Shown in pieces: positions 1 through 10,085 of a stretch of 64,000 nt of DNA. The position numbers and the translations under genes are program-made. The notes under the pieces were generated by a model that saw only the letters and a list, made by a program, of their open reading frames with translations, had not been told where the DNA came from and did not search any database. Numbering within the stretch: position 1 is the stretch's first letter; every line of letters starts with the position of its first letter. This stretch comes from Cladorhizidae sp. MBARI D1340-BT2 (lineage: Eukaryota > Porifera > Demospongiae > Poecilosclerida > Cladorhizidae): positions 35,496,108 to 35,560,107 of the forward strand of contig JAQNBH010000017.1 of assembly GCA_028752905.1 (NCBI GenBank), read 5' to 3'.

Positions 1-450
1 ATGCAAGTAACTGTGACTTCTCTTACCATATGGATGCTTCAGCCAATATGCTTTGCCCTTCTTCAGGGAATGCACTTGAGATAAGGAGCTACCACATTTC
101 TAAAGGAGGTCACATGAGGTGCATGTGACCCGTGATGTGTCATGTTTCCATAGTGCAGGAGCACAGCAACACATCAGACAGATGATGGTGGGTGTGGTTT
201 CATGTTTGAGGTCCAACAAGCAGAACGCTCCAGCACACATCTGATTGAGGCCTGCTCCCCACTATGTTACCAACTAGCCTGGAGTACAAGTAGTAGCAGC
301 ACCGTAAAGTTTGAGAATAGATATGCTCGCTATATCTAAAGAGTTAATGGGGGGGGGGAATTCGGTCTGCTAAGTCAATTCAAAGATGGAGATAGAAGAT
401 GGAGCCAGCATGCCTATGAGGAATAAGGTACGAGTTCTGATGATGGCAGT
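1..450. other. Unassigned sequence
   Basis: I see no gene, RNA or mobile-element signature in this stretch. A run of nine or more G lies near 350-358. Confidence 0.5.
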
Positions 451-716
451 CTCTTGAAGTTGATAGCAGGTCGTCCATTGTCTCTTGAGGACTGATAGCA
501 GGTCGTCTACTGTCTCTTGAGGTTGATAGCAGGTCATCTATTGTCTCTTGAGGTCTGAGAGCAGGTCATCTATTGTGTCTTGAGGTTGATAGCAGGTCAT
601 CTATTGTCTCTTGAGGTCTGAGAGCAGGTCATCTATTGTGTCTTGAGGTTGATAGCAGGTCATCTATTGTCTATTGAGGTTGATAGCAGGTCATCTATTG
701 TCTCTTGAGGTTGATC
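451..716 (+). repeat. Minisatellite, 31-32 bp unit, about 8 copies
   Basis: Tandem copies share the core AGCAGGTCATCTATTGT, followed by CTCTTGAGG or GTCTTGAGG. Two versions alternate (GTTGATAGC and GTCTGAGAGC), so a two-unit block was probably duplicated. No coding role is visible. Confidence 0.9.
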
Positions 717-1450
717 GCCCATGGATGTATGTTTCAATTTCCCGATGTTAGTGGCTATATCCACACAAAGATTGCCAACCTTTGCCAAAGAGCTACCCTG
801 GATCTTGCATGGTGAAACTGAACTCAAGCCGTCTGCTATCTGTGCTGTACCTAACCCTCTAATAGCAAACACACCATCTGTTATTCTAGAGCTTAGAGGA
901 CTACAAGCTAACCAAGAGCTTCCTTCAATGACTTGGTTCAACAGGAGAACTTCACAGACAACACCGCACAGAGATGAACAAAATTCTGAGTAAATCACCT
1001 TAGCTGCCACTTGCTCTGCTTATAAACAGCATCGAGCTAGCCATACTCAGCTGGCAAATCTTATACATCTTTACTATTACTCATCGTGGCTTTTTTTTTT
1101 GCAATTGAGAAATGATAAATTGTCTGGACATGTATCGGAACATTGGGAGTCTTCTGGTGCTATTTTTTTATTTATTATTGGACTTATTGTACGTAAGTTG
1201 TGTGAGAGAAAACTGGAACTTGGAACTTGCCTTATTTGTAATTTTAACCCAGTACATGTAGTACACAGCTGGAGGAGACCCTTTACCATATTAGCATACA
1301 ATATTTATGCAGATTCAGATATGGTAAACGTGATTCCAAATGACCAAGGGTCATGTAACTGGTTGGGCTGGCGTACCTGGTCAAGGGTAGTCTAACTGGT
1401 TGTGGCCACATGAGTATAGTCTCGTTGCTTTCCTTTCTTCAACATCAGCT
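717..1450. other. Unassigned sequence with overlapping open frames
   Basis: Open frames overlap on both strands: 90 codons plus (721-993) and 116 codons minus (1010-660). Neither product resembles a family I know and there is no clear splice or promoter context. A second overlapping pair (1099-1395 plus, 1301-1077 minus) is equally unremarkable. I do not call a gene. Confidence 0.4.
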
Positions 1451-3140
1451 ACGTGTATCTAATGAACCACTTGAATCTAATGAACCATGTGTATCTAATG
1501 AACCATGTGTATCTAGTGAACCACGTGTATCTAATGAACCATGTGTATCTAATTAACCATGTGTATCTAATGAAGCATGTGTATCTAATGAACCACGTGA
1601 ATCTAATGAACCATGTGGATCTAATGAACCACGTGTATCTAATGAACCATGTGTATCTAAAGCATGTGTATCTAATGAACCACGTGTATCTAATGAAGCA
1701 TGTGTATCCATGTGTATCTAAAGCATGTGTATCTAATGAAGCACATGTATCTAGTGAACCACATGTATCTAATGAACTATGTGTATCTAATGAACGGTGT
1801 GTATCTAATGAAGCATGTGTATCTAATGAACCACGTGTATCTAATGAAGCACGTGTATCTAATGAAGCACATGTATCTAATGAACCTGTATCTAGTGAAC
1901 CACATGTATCTAATGAACCATGTGTATCTAATTAACCATGTGTATCTAATGAAGCATGTGTATCTAATGAACCACGTGAATCTAATGAACCATGTGGATC
2001 TAATGAACCACGTGTATCTAATGAACCATGTGTATCTAATGAACCACGTGTATCTAATGAACCATGTGTATCTAATTAACCATGTGTATCTAATGAAGCA
2101 CGTGTATCTAATGAACCACGTGTATCTAATAAACCACATGTATTGAATGAACCATGTGCATCTAATGAACCATGTGTATCTAATGAAGCATGTGTATCTA
2201 ATGAACCACGTGTATCTAATGAAGCACGTGTATCTAATGAACCACGTGTATCTAATGAACCACGTGTATCTAATGAACCATGTGTATCTAATTAACCATG
2301 TGTATCTAATGAAGCACGTGTATCTAATGAACCACGTGTATCTAATAAACCATGTGTATTGAATGAACCATGTGCATCTAATGAACCACGTGTATCTAAT
2401 GAAGCACATGTATCTAATGAACCACGTGTATCTAATGAAGCATGTGTATCTAAAGCTTGTGTATCTAATGAAGCACATGTATCTAGTGAACCACATGTAT
2501 CTAATGAACTATGTGTATCTAATGAACGGTGTGTATCTAATGAAGCACGTGTATCTAATGAACCACGTGTATCTAATGAAGCATGTGTATCTAATAAACC
2601 ATGTGTATCTAATGAACCACGTGTATCTAATGAACCACGTGTATCTAATGAAGCACGTATCTAATGAACCATGTGTATCTAAAGCATGTGTATCTAATGA
2701 AGCACGTGTATCTAATGAACCTGTATCTAGTGAACCACGTGTATCTAATGAACCATGTGTATCTAATTAACCATGTGTATCTAATGAAGCATGTGTATCT
2801 AATGAACCACGTGAATCTAATGAACCATGTGGATCTAATGAACCACGTGTATCTAATAAACCATATGTATCTAATGAACCACGTGCATCTAATGAACTAT
2901 GTGTATCTAATGAAGCACGTGTATCTAATGAACCACATGTATCTATTGAACTACGTGCATCTAATGAAGCATGTGTATCCATGTGTATCTAAAGCATGTG
3001 TATCTAATGAAGCATGTGTATCTAGTGAACCACATGTATCTAATGAACCATGTGTATCTAATGAAGCACATGTATCTAATGAACCACGTGTATCTAATGA
3101 ACCACGTGTATCTAATGAAGCATGTATCTAATGAACAACG
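1451..3140 (+). repeat. Minisatellite, 18 bp unit, about 90 copies
   Basis: The consensus unit is GTATCTAATGAACCACGT, with CCATGT, GCACGT and GCATGT endings as variants. Because the unit ends ACGT and restarts with G, many junctions form the palindrome CACGTG, the canonical bHLH E-box. Shortened units and larger repeated blocks (for example near 1740-1800 and 2460-2530) show unequal-exchange growth. The 18-bp period is a multiple of three, which keeps several frames open; these are artefacts, not genes. The array runs almost directly into the 21-bp array at 3158. Confidence 0.95.
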
Positions 3141-3157
3141 TGTATGTGTTGTTTGCA

Positions 3158-3895
3158 ATGTGTTGCCAGCAAGTGTGGATGTGTTGCCAGCGAGTGTGGA
3201 TGTGTTGCCAGTGAGTGTGGATGTGTTGCCAGCGAGTGTGGATGTGTTGCCAGCGAGTGTGGATGTGTTGCCAGCGAGTGTGGATATGTTGCCAGCGAGT
3301 GTGGATGTGTTGCCAGCGAGTGTGGATGTGTTGCCAGCGAGTGTGGATGTGTTGCCAGCGAGTGTGGGATGTGTTGCCAGCAAGTGCGGATGTGTTGCCA
3401 GCGAGTGTGGATGTGTTGCCAGCGAGTGTAGATGCATTGCCAGTGAGTGTGGATGTGTTGCCAGCGAGTGTGGATGTGTTGCCAGCGAGTGTGGATGTGT
3501 TGCCAGCGAGTGTGGATGTGTTGCCAGTGAGTGTGGATGTGTTGACAGCGAGTGTGGATGTGTTGCCAGTGAGTGTGGATGTGTTGCCAGCGAGTGTGGA
3601 TGTGTTGCCAGTGAGTGTGGATGTGTTGCCAGTGAGTGTGGATGTGTTGCCAGCGAGTGTGGATGTGTTGCCAGCGAGTGTGGATGTGTTGCCAGTGAGT
3701 GTGGATGCATTGCCAGTGAGTGTGGATGTGTTGCTAGTGAGTGTGGATGTGTTGCCAGTGAGTGTGGATGTGTTGCCAGCGAGTGTGGATGCATTGCCAG
3801 TGAGTGTGGATGTGTTGCCAGCGAGTGTGGATGTGTTGCCAGTGAGTGTGGATGTGTTGCCAGTGAGTGTGGATGTGTTGCCAGCGAGTATGGTG
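3158..3895 (+). repeat. Minisatellite, 21 bp unit, about 35 copies
   Basis: The unit is GTGTTGCCAGCGAGTGTGGAT; the main variation is CGAG versus TGAG, with rare changes such as GCATTGCC. A one-base insertion near 3367 shifts the phase. The multiple-of-three period leaves long open frames on both strands that should not be read as proteins. Its right end lies next to a palindromic-family repeat at 3920. Confidence 0.95.
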
Positions 3896-3919
3896 CATTG
3901 TTTTTCATTTCTTAATTTG

Positions 3920-4032
3920 ACCTGATGAAGACTGAGGTATTGATGATGTAACTCTGATGAAGGTTGGAGCATCTAGCCAAAATGTCGAGTGAGCAAAGTT
4001 AAGTGGATTATCGAGAAGTTATTGTATTATTG
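3920..4032 (+). repeat. Half copy of hammerhead-like palindromic repeat (copy 1)
   Basis: CTGATGA at 3954-3960 is followed by a 7-bp hairpin (GGTTGGA, loop GCA, TCTAGCC), then AAAAT and GTC at 3984-3986, then the family tail including GAGTGAGC and TTATCGAGAAG. Relative to the best copy (6245-6417) the GAAAC box has decayed to AAAAT. Stem II still pairs through G-U and G-C substitutions. Only the right arm is present. A second CTGATGA lies at 3922. Confidence 0.7.
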
Positions 4033-4621
4033 ATGTCTTCATGAGATTGGAACACTTGGATTGTGATACGGAAGCAGTCAAGTATTGTATGTATTTATAT
4101 TCTACTTATAGATGCCGAATTAGGTTGAAAAACTCGATGCCATGCAACATAACGGGTGGCACATTCTGAAACATGTGGAGGTGTGTGGCTTTGAGTTGTG
4201 TGTCTTTGAGGTGTGTGGCTTTGAGGTGTGTGTCTTTGAGGTGTGTGTTAAGAGTGTTTTGAAGCAGCTTCCCTTGAGCACTCTATACTAAGAGTGAGTG
4301 AGGTCATCGGGCAGTGCTTTCTGGAGGAATTGTACGATTCAACAGAAGCTGACAAGCTTGGTGACTGTTTGCACGCTTGACACTGTTTAGTAGCTATGTA
4401 GAGTGTGCTCTCCCTCATTAGCACATCTCTCCTCTTGACTACATCCATCAGTTATCCTTTTGTACTTGGCAGCCATTAGCCAGTTCTCTGTCGACAGAGA
4501 ACAGCAGTGCACATTTTACCCACCAAGATTGATGCATCATCATGGTAAATGACGAGTCCCTTCTCCATAGCTAAAGCACGTGATGAATCGAGTAGCTATG
4601 TCAGAGTGAGATTGCATCATG
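4033..4621. other. Unassigned sequence with a short GTGTGTGGCTTTGAG repeat
   Basis: About 4178-4248 holds several copies of a 15-16 bp unit of the type GTGTGTGGCTTTGAG. The rest shows no recognisable gene or element. Confidence 0.5.
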
Positions 4622-4757
4622 TGTTGTGAGTGTGCACGCGTAAGTGTGTGTGAGTGTGAGTGTGTGTGTGAGTATCTGTGCGTGAGTATGTGTGTGTGAA
4701 TGTGTGCAAGTCTCCGAGTGTGTGTGTAACTAAGTGTGTGTGAGTGTGTGTGTGTAT
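4622..4757 (+). repeat. Imperfect GT-rich microsatellite
   Basis: Alternating GTGTGTGAGTGTGAG-like sequence, interrupted many times. It keeps His/Thr-rich frames open on the minus strand that have no coding significance. Confidence 0.85.
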
Positions 4758-4870
4758 TGGCATCCACCATTTTGAAATAGCGATCAAATCAATATATGGA
4801 ATGCTACCACACTTTCTGACAGATAGCTTGTCAGCAAGACAGCAGGAACTTAATATGGAGCACTCCCTCA
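4756..4870 (+). repeat. Diverged duplicate block A (partner at 9098-9195)
   Basis: Both blocks carry CCACCATTTTGAAA, an AATATATG segment, and ACTACTGCACT or CTACCACACT followed by a GAGCA/GAGCTAAC region in the same order. They are diverged copies of one sequence of unknown nature. Confidence 0.5.
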
Positions 4871-5162
4871 ACACGTGCACAGAAGCAACTTATATATGTG
4901 TGGATTGTAAAGTTGATGTACTGATGGGTAACAGCAGAAGGGATGGCAAACATGTCGGAGCAGACCTTGTCAGTGCTGCATGTGGACCGGTCTAGATGCC
5001 AGCAACGAATAACTTTCAGGCACGAGACACAGTCACGAGTTGACTCTTATCAAGCAGAGGCTAGAACAAATAGTCTAGTAGGTGCTTAGAAAGTAAGTAT
5101 TAAACACCATAAGCATATACGGAGCAGACTCGGTTTAATATTAAATCAAAGAATTAGTATTC

Positions 5163-5625
5163 CGCACTTGTTCTATATGCACATGCCCAATGGACTGCTC
5201 TGTTGATTTTAAACTTTACTACCAAGTTGGACAGAGCCATTAAAAAAAAAATTTTTTTTTTTTAATGGCTGATGATTACAACTGCCTTTATGAATGATCT
5301 CTTCCTGGATTTTGCTACTGTGTTTTGGAAGTTCTTCTTGTGGAAAGCTGCACAGGCACCTGTGCTTACCAGGAATCATTCTGAATTCCTTCGCTCTTGA
5401 CCAAGGAGGCGCTCCCGGATTGTATTTCCTTGCTGTGAATTGTGTTGTAGACATTATAGCGATGTAGCGCTGAATAAATTTTATTTGCTTACCTCAACAG
5501 AGCTGATTATTGCCCCAAACTGCTTCTTATTGTACATATTTACATTTAATGATATTAACAGTCTGAGAGTTTCAGTTTTAGTTAAAAATAAAAGTATAAC
5601 AACAAATCACAAGTAAAGTGAGTTC
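5163..5625 (+). repeat. Diverged duplicate block B (partner at 7745-8205)
   Basis: This block and 7745-8205 align over most of their length, sharing ATGCCCAAT, GGTTGGACAG or its equivalent, TTTTTTAATGGCTGA, GGAAAGCTGCA and GCTTACCAGGAATCA. Read on the minus strand, both have a short stretch (63 and 61 bp) bounded by CACAG or TACAG and by CCTG|GTAAGC, which would suit an exon. The lengths differ by two bases, so the frames do not match. It may be a dispersed repeat or a duplicated exon. A run of A then T near 5239-5265 forms a small palindrome. Confidence 0.6.
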
Positions 5626-6244
5626 AACTAGATGCCTGCTGAACAACCAGCTTTTACAACAGCAGGTATGTAATCTCTAGAGCTAATGCATGGTGCACGA
5701 GGGGAAGGAGGAAGTGTGTTCCATAACATTGGCCGGGTTAATGGAGTATGACGGAATGTTGTCAGGCGGATCTAGTATCAAAGGAACTGCTTATGTAAAA
5801 AGATTGTCAATCAATCATTTTTATACACGATCATCAAACTTTAAATGCAGCAGCAAACACACTCGTTGCATGTCAGTCCTCTGAAAGTTGTTCTGATGTC
5901 TGAATTTGTGATGTCTCACAAATTTAAGATGCCACATGAAAGGTGGTACAGCAAATCACAATTCAAAGAGCGCGGAGGAGTGTTGTTAGGTCATGTTTGC
6001 GGTTTACTTAGAAGCTGAGGCAATTAAACTTTAAAGTATGTATGTTATTTCTGAAATTATGTGAAGAACACCACTTCATGTGTTTTTAAGTACTTTCATA
6101 TCTGGAATTGCAAGCCCTATATTTCATTCCCTACAGAAGTCGCCATACCTGGGCTATCATGCTTTTGGATATTTCTCATCCTCTGAAGTCGAATTTTTCT
6201 GCATCGAACTTACGTCATTTGCATCCATGAATTTTTTTAATATT
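5626..6244. other. Unassigned sequence
   Basis: AT-rich sequence without a recognisable gene. A 64-codon plus-strand frame at 5690-5884 has no family resemblance. Confidence 0.4.
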
Positions 6245-6417
6245 TAATACGATAACCTTGATAATCAACTTGAAATTTACTCTCTCGACGTTTCGACTAG
6301 ATGTTCTAGCCTTCATCAGGAATAATTATTCCTGATGAAGGCTAGAGCATCTAGTCGAAACGTCGAGAGAGTAAAAAATTCAAGTTGCTTATTGAGAAGG
6401 TCATTGTGATATTATAA
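6245..6417. repeat. Complete palindromic element with two hammerhead-like cores (copy 2)
   Basis: This is the best preserved family member. Two roughly 80-bp arms are inverted about a centre at 6325-6326 (GGAATAATTATTCC). Each arm holds CTGATGA, a 7-bp hairpin with a triloop (GGCTAGA, GCA or ACA, TCTAGTC), GAAAC and GTC. The plus core spans 6332-6364 and the minus core 6319-6287. That is the order of the hammerhead ribozyme: CUGAUGA, stem II, GAAA, short stem III, then GUC at the cleavage site. Departures from the textbook motif are one extra A between CUGAUGA and stem II, a 2-bp AC/GU stem III with no loop, and a weak stem I. Self-cleavage is a hypothesis, not shown. Confidence 0.75.
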
Positions 6418-7744
6418 TGCAAATGTAATAAGCTACAGTTCTGATCTAATGATTGAGTCAAGCAAACAAAATCTACACAGTGTTACATCGTGCTATGTCT
6501 AAAACTTTCAACAAAGAAATCCATCCAAGAGCACTTCAGAGTAGGTCCCAATTAGTATAGGTGCCTATGCAGCCTTCCTCAGCATAGAGCTTCCAGAAAG
6601 ACCAGTAAAAGAGTAGATATACAGTAACAAATATGCTTGTCACAACTAAAGTATTGAAAACAACTGGAGCAGTAAGCAGAGCTGCCCTAAAATATCATCC
6701 GACTGTTTTTGAGTAGTACGTTGGCTGTGTGGATATAATAATTGTCCTAGGACATTGTTCCTTATTTCTAGTGCTACAGTCTATGTAAGAGTTTGATTAT
6801 TCTTACATCCACAGGCAGCAGCTAAGGATGATAATAATTTACTTCAGTCTTGACTCTGAATTGGAGCTGAATAATTAACTCATTAAGCTTCATAATCATG
6901 CATAGCAAATAGTTGTTAACGTCTACAAGATATCAAGGTCAAGTCCAGCTGCACTGGATTGATCAAGGATAATGCAACTCTTTTGTTAAAATTCAAACTT
7001 AGTAAATTGGAGCAACTACTATGGGGACCTATGGGTGCAAGTTCAGGCACACATGTTCTTCACAAAAATTATTGACTGAACATTGTTATTAAAAAAAAAT
7101 TTTTTTTTAGATCTTCACATTTTCAATTGTTATCAAATTTCCAGAAGACAGTGTACTTTGATCAGAGCCATCCATTGTAGTATTCTCAGTAACTCTTACT
7201 ACCAAATATTAGACTCCAGCTATATAGGAATATCACCATCACAACACATACCGCATCTGCTGTGTGAGATATATACTTGATTTCTTTTAGTACACTAAAT
7301 CTCAGGACCATGCGGTTAGAATTGAAGATTTAAAAATCGAGTTAAAGTTGGCAGCCTAGCCATGTTGCACAGCATTCTCTCATTCATTAAGCAATGGCCT
7401 CATGGCTCAACTGTTAAAACAACTTCCGCTGTCTTGTGACTCAAACACCATAAAAAGAAAACCTTGCCAGCTGTTCCCAGGCACATGATGCCCTCTGCCA
7501 ATGGGAAGTAACATAAAAGGGTATTTGGCCAGTGGGGATCGGTTCTGTTTGATTGACGTAGTTTCCTTTGTGGGCATGTCATATCATTTGTGAAACTATC
7601 TCCTACTAGCATGACAGACTTCAAAGTTTTCAGGGATGCTATAGTTATAGATGTTCTCCTGTTTCCTCCCTTTAACCGCCATATGGCACAAACTCGGACA
7701 TTATCGCAAACATATTAAATCGAAGTATTTGTATTATCTCCCAT
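6418..7744. other. Unassigned sequence
   Basis: AT-rich unique-looking sequence. A 74-codon minus frame at 7624-7400 and a 65-codon plus frame at 7083-7280 are open but match nothing I know. A short A-run/T-run palindrome lies near 7090. Confidence 0.4.
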
Positions 7745-8205
7745 ACTCTGTATGTAATCATGCCCAATAGACTTCTTGATTGATTAAAAAGCTTTACTTC
7801 TGGTTGGACAGGGCAAGCGATCAATATTTTTTAATGGCTGACAATCGCAACTGCCTTCCATGAATGGTCTGTTCCTGGCTTTTGCTTCTGTTTCTGTAAG
7901 TTCTTCTACTTTGGAAAGCTGCATAAGCACCTATGCTTACCAGGAATCACTCTGAATTCCTTTGTTCATGAACAAAGATGTACTCCTGGATGAATTTCTT
8001 GCTGTAAGTTTTGTTGTAGATGTGTAGCAATGTAGTGCTGCATGACTTTTGATTGCTACTTCAACTTAGCTAATTCTTATAGCAAACTACTGCGGCTTAT
8101 TGTATTTGCATTCTAATGCTATGAAGAGTTTGAGAAGTTTATTTAAAAGCTATAGCATAATTATCTTAACACACCACAAATAAAGTCGGCATTCAAACAG
8201 CCAAC
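7745..8205 (+). repeat. Diverged duplicate block B' (partner at 5163-5625)
   Basis: Second copy of block B in the same orientation, about 2.5 kb away. The homology includes the minus-strand splice-like borders (CTTACAG before and CCTG|GTAAGC after a 61-bp segment). The internal segment is two bases shorter than in block B. Confidence 0.6.
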
Positions 8206-9097
8206 TAAGAGAAATACAAAATTGCTTAAGATGCCACAAAAAGAAGGGGGCAGATATATTTATACTCAAGACAAAAAAAATCTTTAATATAATGTCAAAA
8301 AAGAATGAAATGTGAAACAAAGATTTACCAATTATATAGACCACAAACATATACCTATTACCTATCCTATTAATACGTTGAACACCAAGTATAATAAAAG
8401 CAGAATATTGGTCCTCATTGTATTGGTACGTGAAGGGCCTGTAAGTGTTAGTAATCCACATCTTGTTTTACTTCTTTTTAACAAGTGAATCCAACATAGC
8501 TATGCATTTTTTGTTTTTGAATAAACATTTTTTTGTCTTGTCTCTATATATTTTTTATAGACAAGCAGCTTCCTACAAGAAGTTATTTGGCCAACTCTAG
8601 AACTAACCAATCACAGATGTTATTCTTTACCAACTTTATTACTAAAAGTATAACACACATGCCTGTGTATCATATATACACATAGATACATAGATTTTAA
8701 AATCCTTGCTTTGTTGAAGGTCTGTGATGCAGAAATGTGTACTTGCTTGCTGACTCAGAGAACTGCACACACACAAGCATGTTTATTGTGTGGGGGGATC
8801 TTTTAGGTGTTTTTACTGAATCAAGACACAAATTAGTCTCTGTATGTCATTGGAAGACTAGGAGTCATCTGGTACTAAAACTGACATATGGTACTCAAAT
8901 TACAGGGTATATAGAAGAGAACAAATCTATCTTGAGGACTGAAATGCAAGGTGTTTGGGGGCTTCTGCTTTTCTACCTCCTGTGAAGGATTCAAAGCACA
9001 CTGGAAGAGATTCTGGAGGTAGAATCAGCAAAACTACCATATTGGATGCAAAATAAGTTTTGTATGAGCTTTTTATTTTTATTTGCATGTTTTTTTT
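8206..9097. other. Unassigned AT-rich sequence
   Basis: No gene or element recognised. Open frames at 8461-8150 minus and 8737-8985 plus have no family resemblance. Confidence 0.4.
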
Positions 9098-9195
9098 GCA
9101 CCCACCATTTTGAAAAAGGTTTAAACCAATATATGAAGCACTACTGCACTCCCCAATATTTATGAGCTAACGTGAGGAGCTAACATGAACCCTGA
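9098..9195 (+). repeat. Diverged duplicate block A' (partner at 4756-4870)
   Basis: Shares CCACCATTTTGAAA, CAATATATG and the downstream order of short motifs with block A. Confidence 0.5.
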
Positions 9196-9420
9196 ATGTT
9201 GAATGACAAATGGTAAAGATTGTCTGAGTGTTGTATGAGGGAGCGAAGCCTTAGGTAGACACTTGCAACTGTCCATCTCACTGGAAGTGTTTCATGAGGA
9301 AGATCAACTGAGGAAATACTCGGAATCCCTTCACCTTACATGAAAGGAAACAGATGGATTTCCTGGCGGTTTACAGATGATACAGTTTTGGCGGTTCTGT
9401 TGGCTCAATATATTTGAATT

Positions 9421-9592
9421 CTCTCAATGAACTCTCAGTTGACATAATAACATTACAACCACCTTCTCAATAATCAACTTCAAATTTTATTCACTCGACG
9501 TTTCGACTAGATGCTCTAGTCTTCATCATTACTAGTAGAAATGTCGAGTGAATAAAATCTGAAGTTGATTATTGAGAAGGTGATTGTAATAT
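9421..9592. repeat. Palindromic hammerhead-like element, right core lost (copy 3)
   Basis: The left arm begins CTCTCAATGAACTCTCAG and continues through ACCTTCTCAATAATCAACTT to a minus-strand core (9529-9497). There stem II is fully Watson-Crick (GACTAGA, GCA, TCTAGTC), followed by GAAAC and GTC, while the first box reads ATGATGA. The right arm keeps the outer part (GTCGAGTGAATAAAAT, then TTGATTATTGAGAAGG) but its inner core is missing. Confidence 0.75.
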
Positions 9593-9739
9593 TTGAATTC
9601 TCAGATGTTTCCAAAAGTTACAGGGTAATGTTTAAAACACACCCACTAATTAAGTGCATTTCAAGGGTTATTGGAGGTCATTGCACAAAACACACAAAGT
9701 CAAATTCGAAACGGTCTAAATACACATAGCCTATCTCAC

Positions 9740-10085
9740 CTGATCCGAACATGGACGATTTGTGTCAGATTCCATTTGCTCTAAGCCATCATAAAGAGGA
9801 TTCTTCACTTCAGTGCAATCCTTTGGGTCTCCACAATAAACTTCTGCATACATACATTCCTGCTGGTCTGGTTCAGTAATTGTATTAATATGATCGTAAC
9901 ATTCCAGCTGCACAACTTCATCCTCACGATTTGGAGATTCATACATATTGCCATTACCAGGAGCGTCGGATCTATCATCGCATACCACAGTAGTCATTGT
10001 ATGTCCATCACCACTGCAAGAGTTGACCTCCTCAAGACGGTTCACAGTGTAAGAGCACACAGAGGTACTTGTGTCAAGCGATGTG
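9740..10085 (-). CDS. Receptor exon 9: cytoplasmic tail with clustered tyrosine motifs
   Basis: The acceptor is a textbook polypyrimidine tract (TTTTTCTCTCTCTAG) and the donor is CAG|GTGAGA. The exon runs phase 2 to phase 0 and encodes residues 526-641. The product is acidic and hydrophilic. Tyrosines lie in YTVN (538), MYESP (574), YDHI (589), YAEV (605), Y609 and NPLYDGL (624). YDHI and YAEV are 12 residues apart, the upper limit of ITAM spacing, although the second motif ends in V rather than L/I. These could dock SH2 proteins after phosphorylation (inference). Reading through the donor hits a stop after two codons, so a retained-intron end is also possible. Confidence 0.75.

Noticed and set aside
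660..1010. 116-codon minus frame as a host exon
   Set aside because: No domain, no matching splice pattern, and the opposite strand is equally open.
1453..3908. Long open frames in both strands over the 18-bp and 21-bp arrays
   Set aside because: Periods divisible by three without stops keep frames open automatically. The products are pure repeats and are open in several frames at once.
9740..10085. Juxtamembrane part of a receptor tyrosine kinase
   Set aside because: No kinase motifs (HRD, DFG) were seen in minus-strand frames from 9.7 kb to the window start, so a kinase is not claimed.
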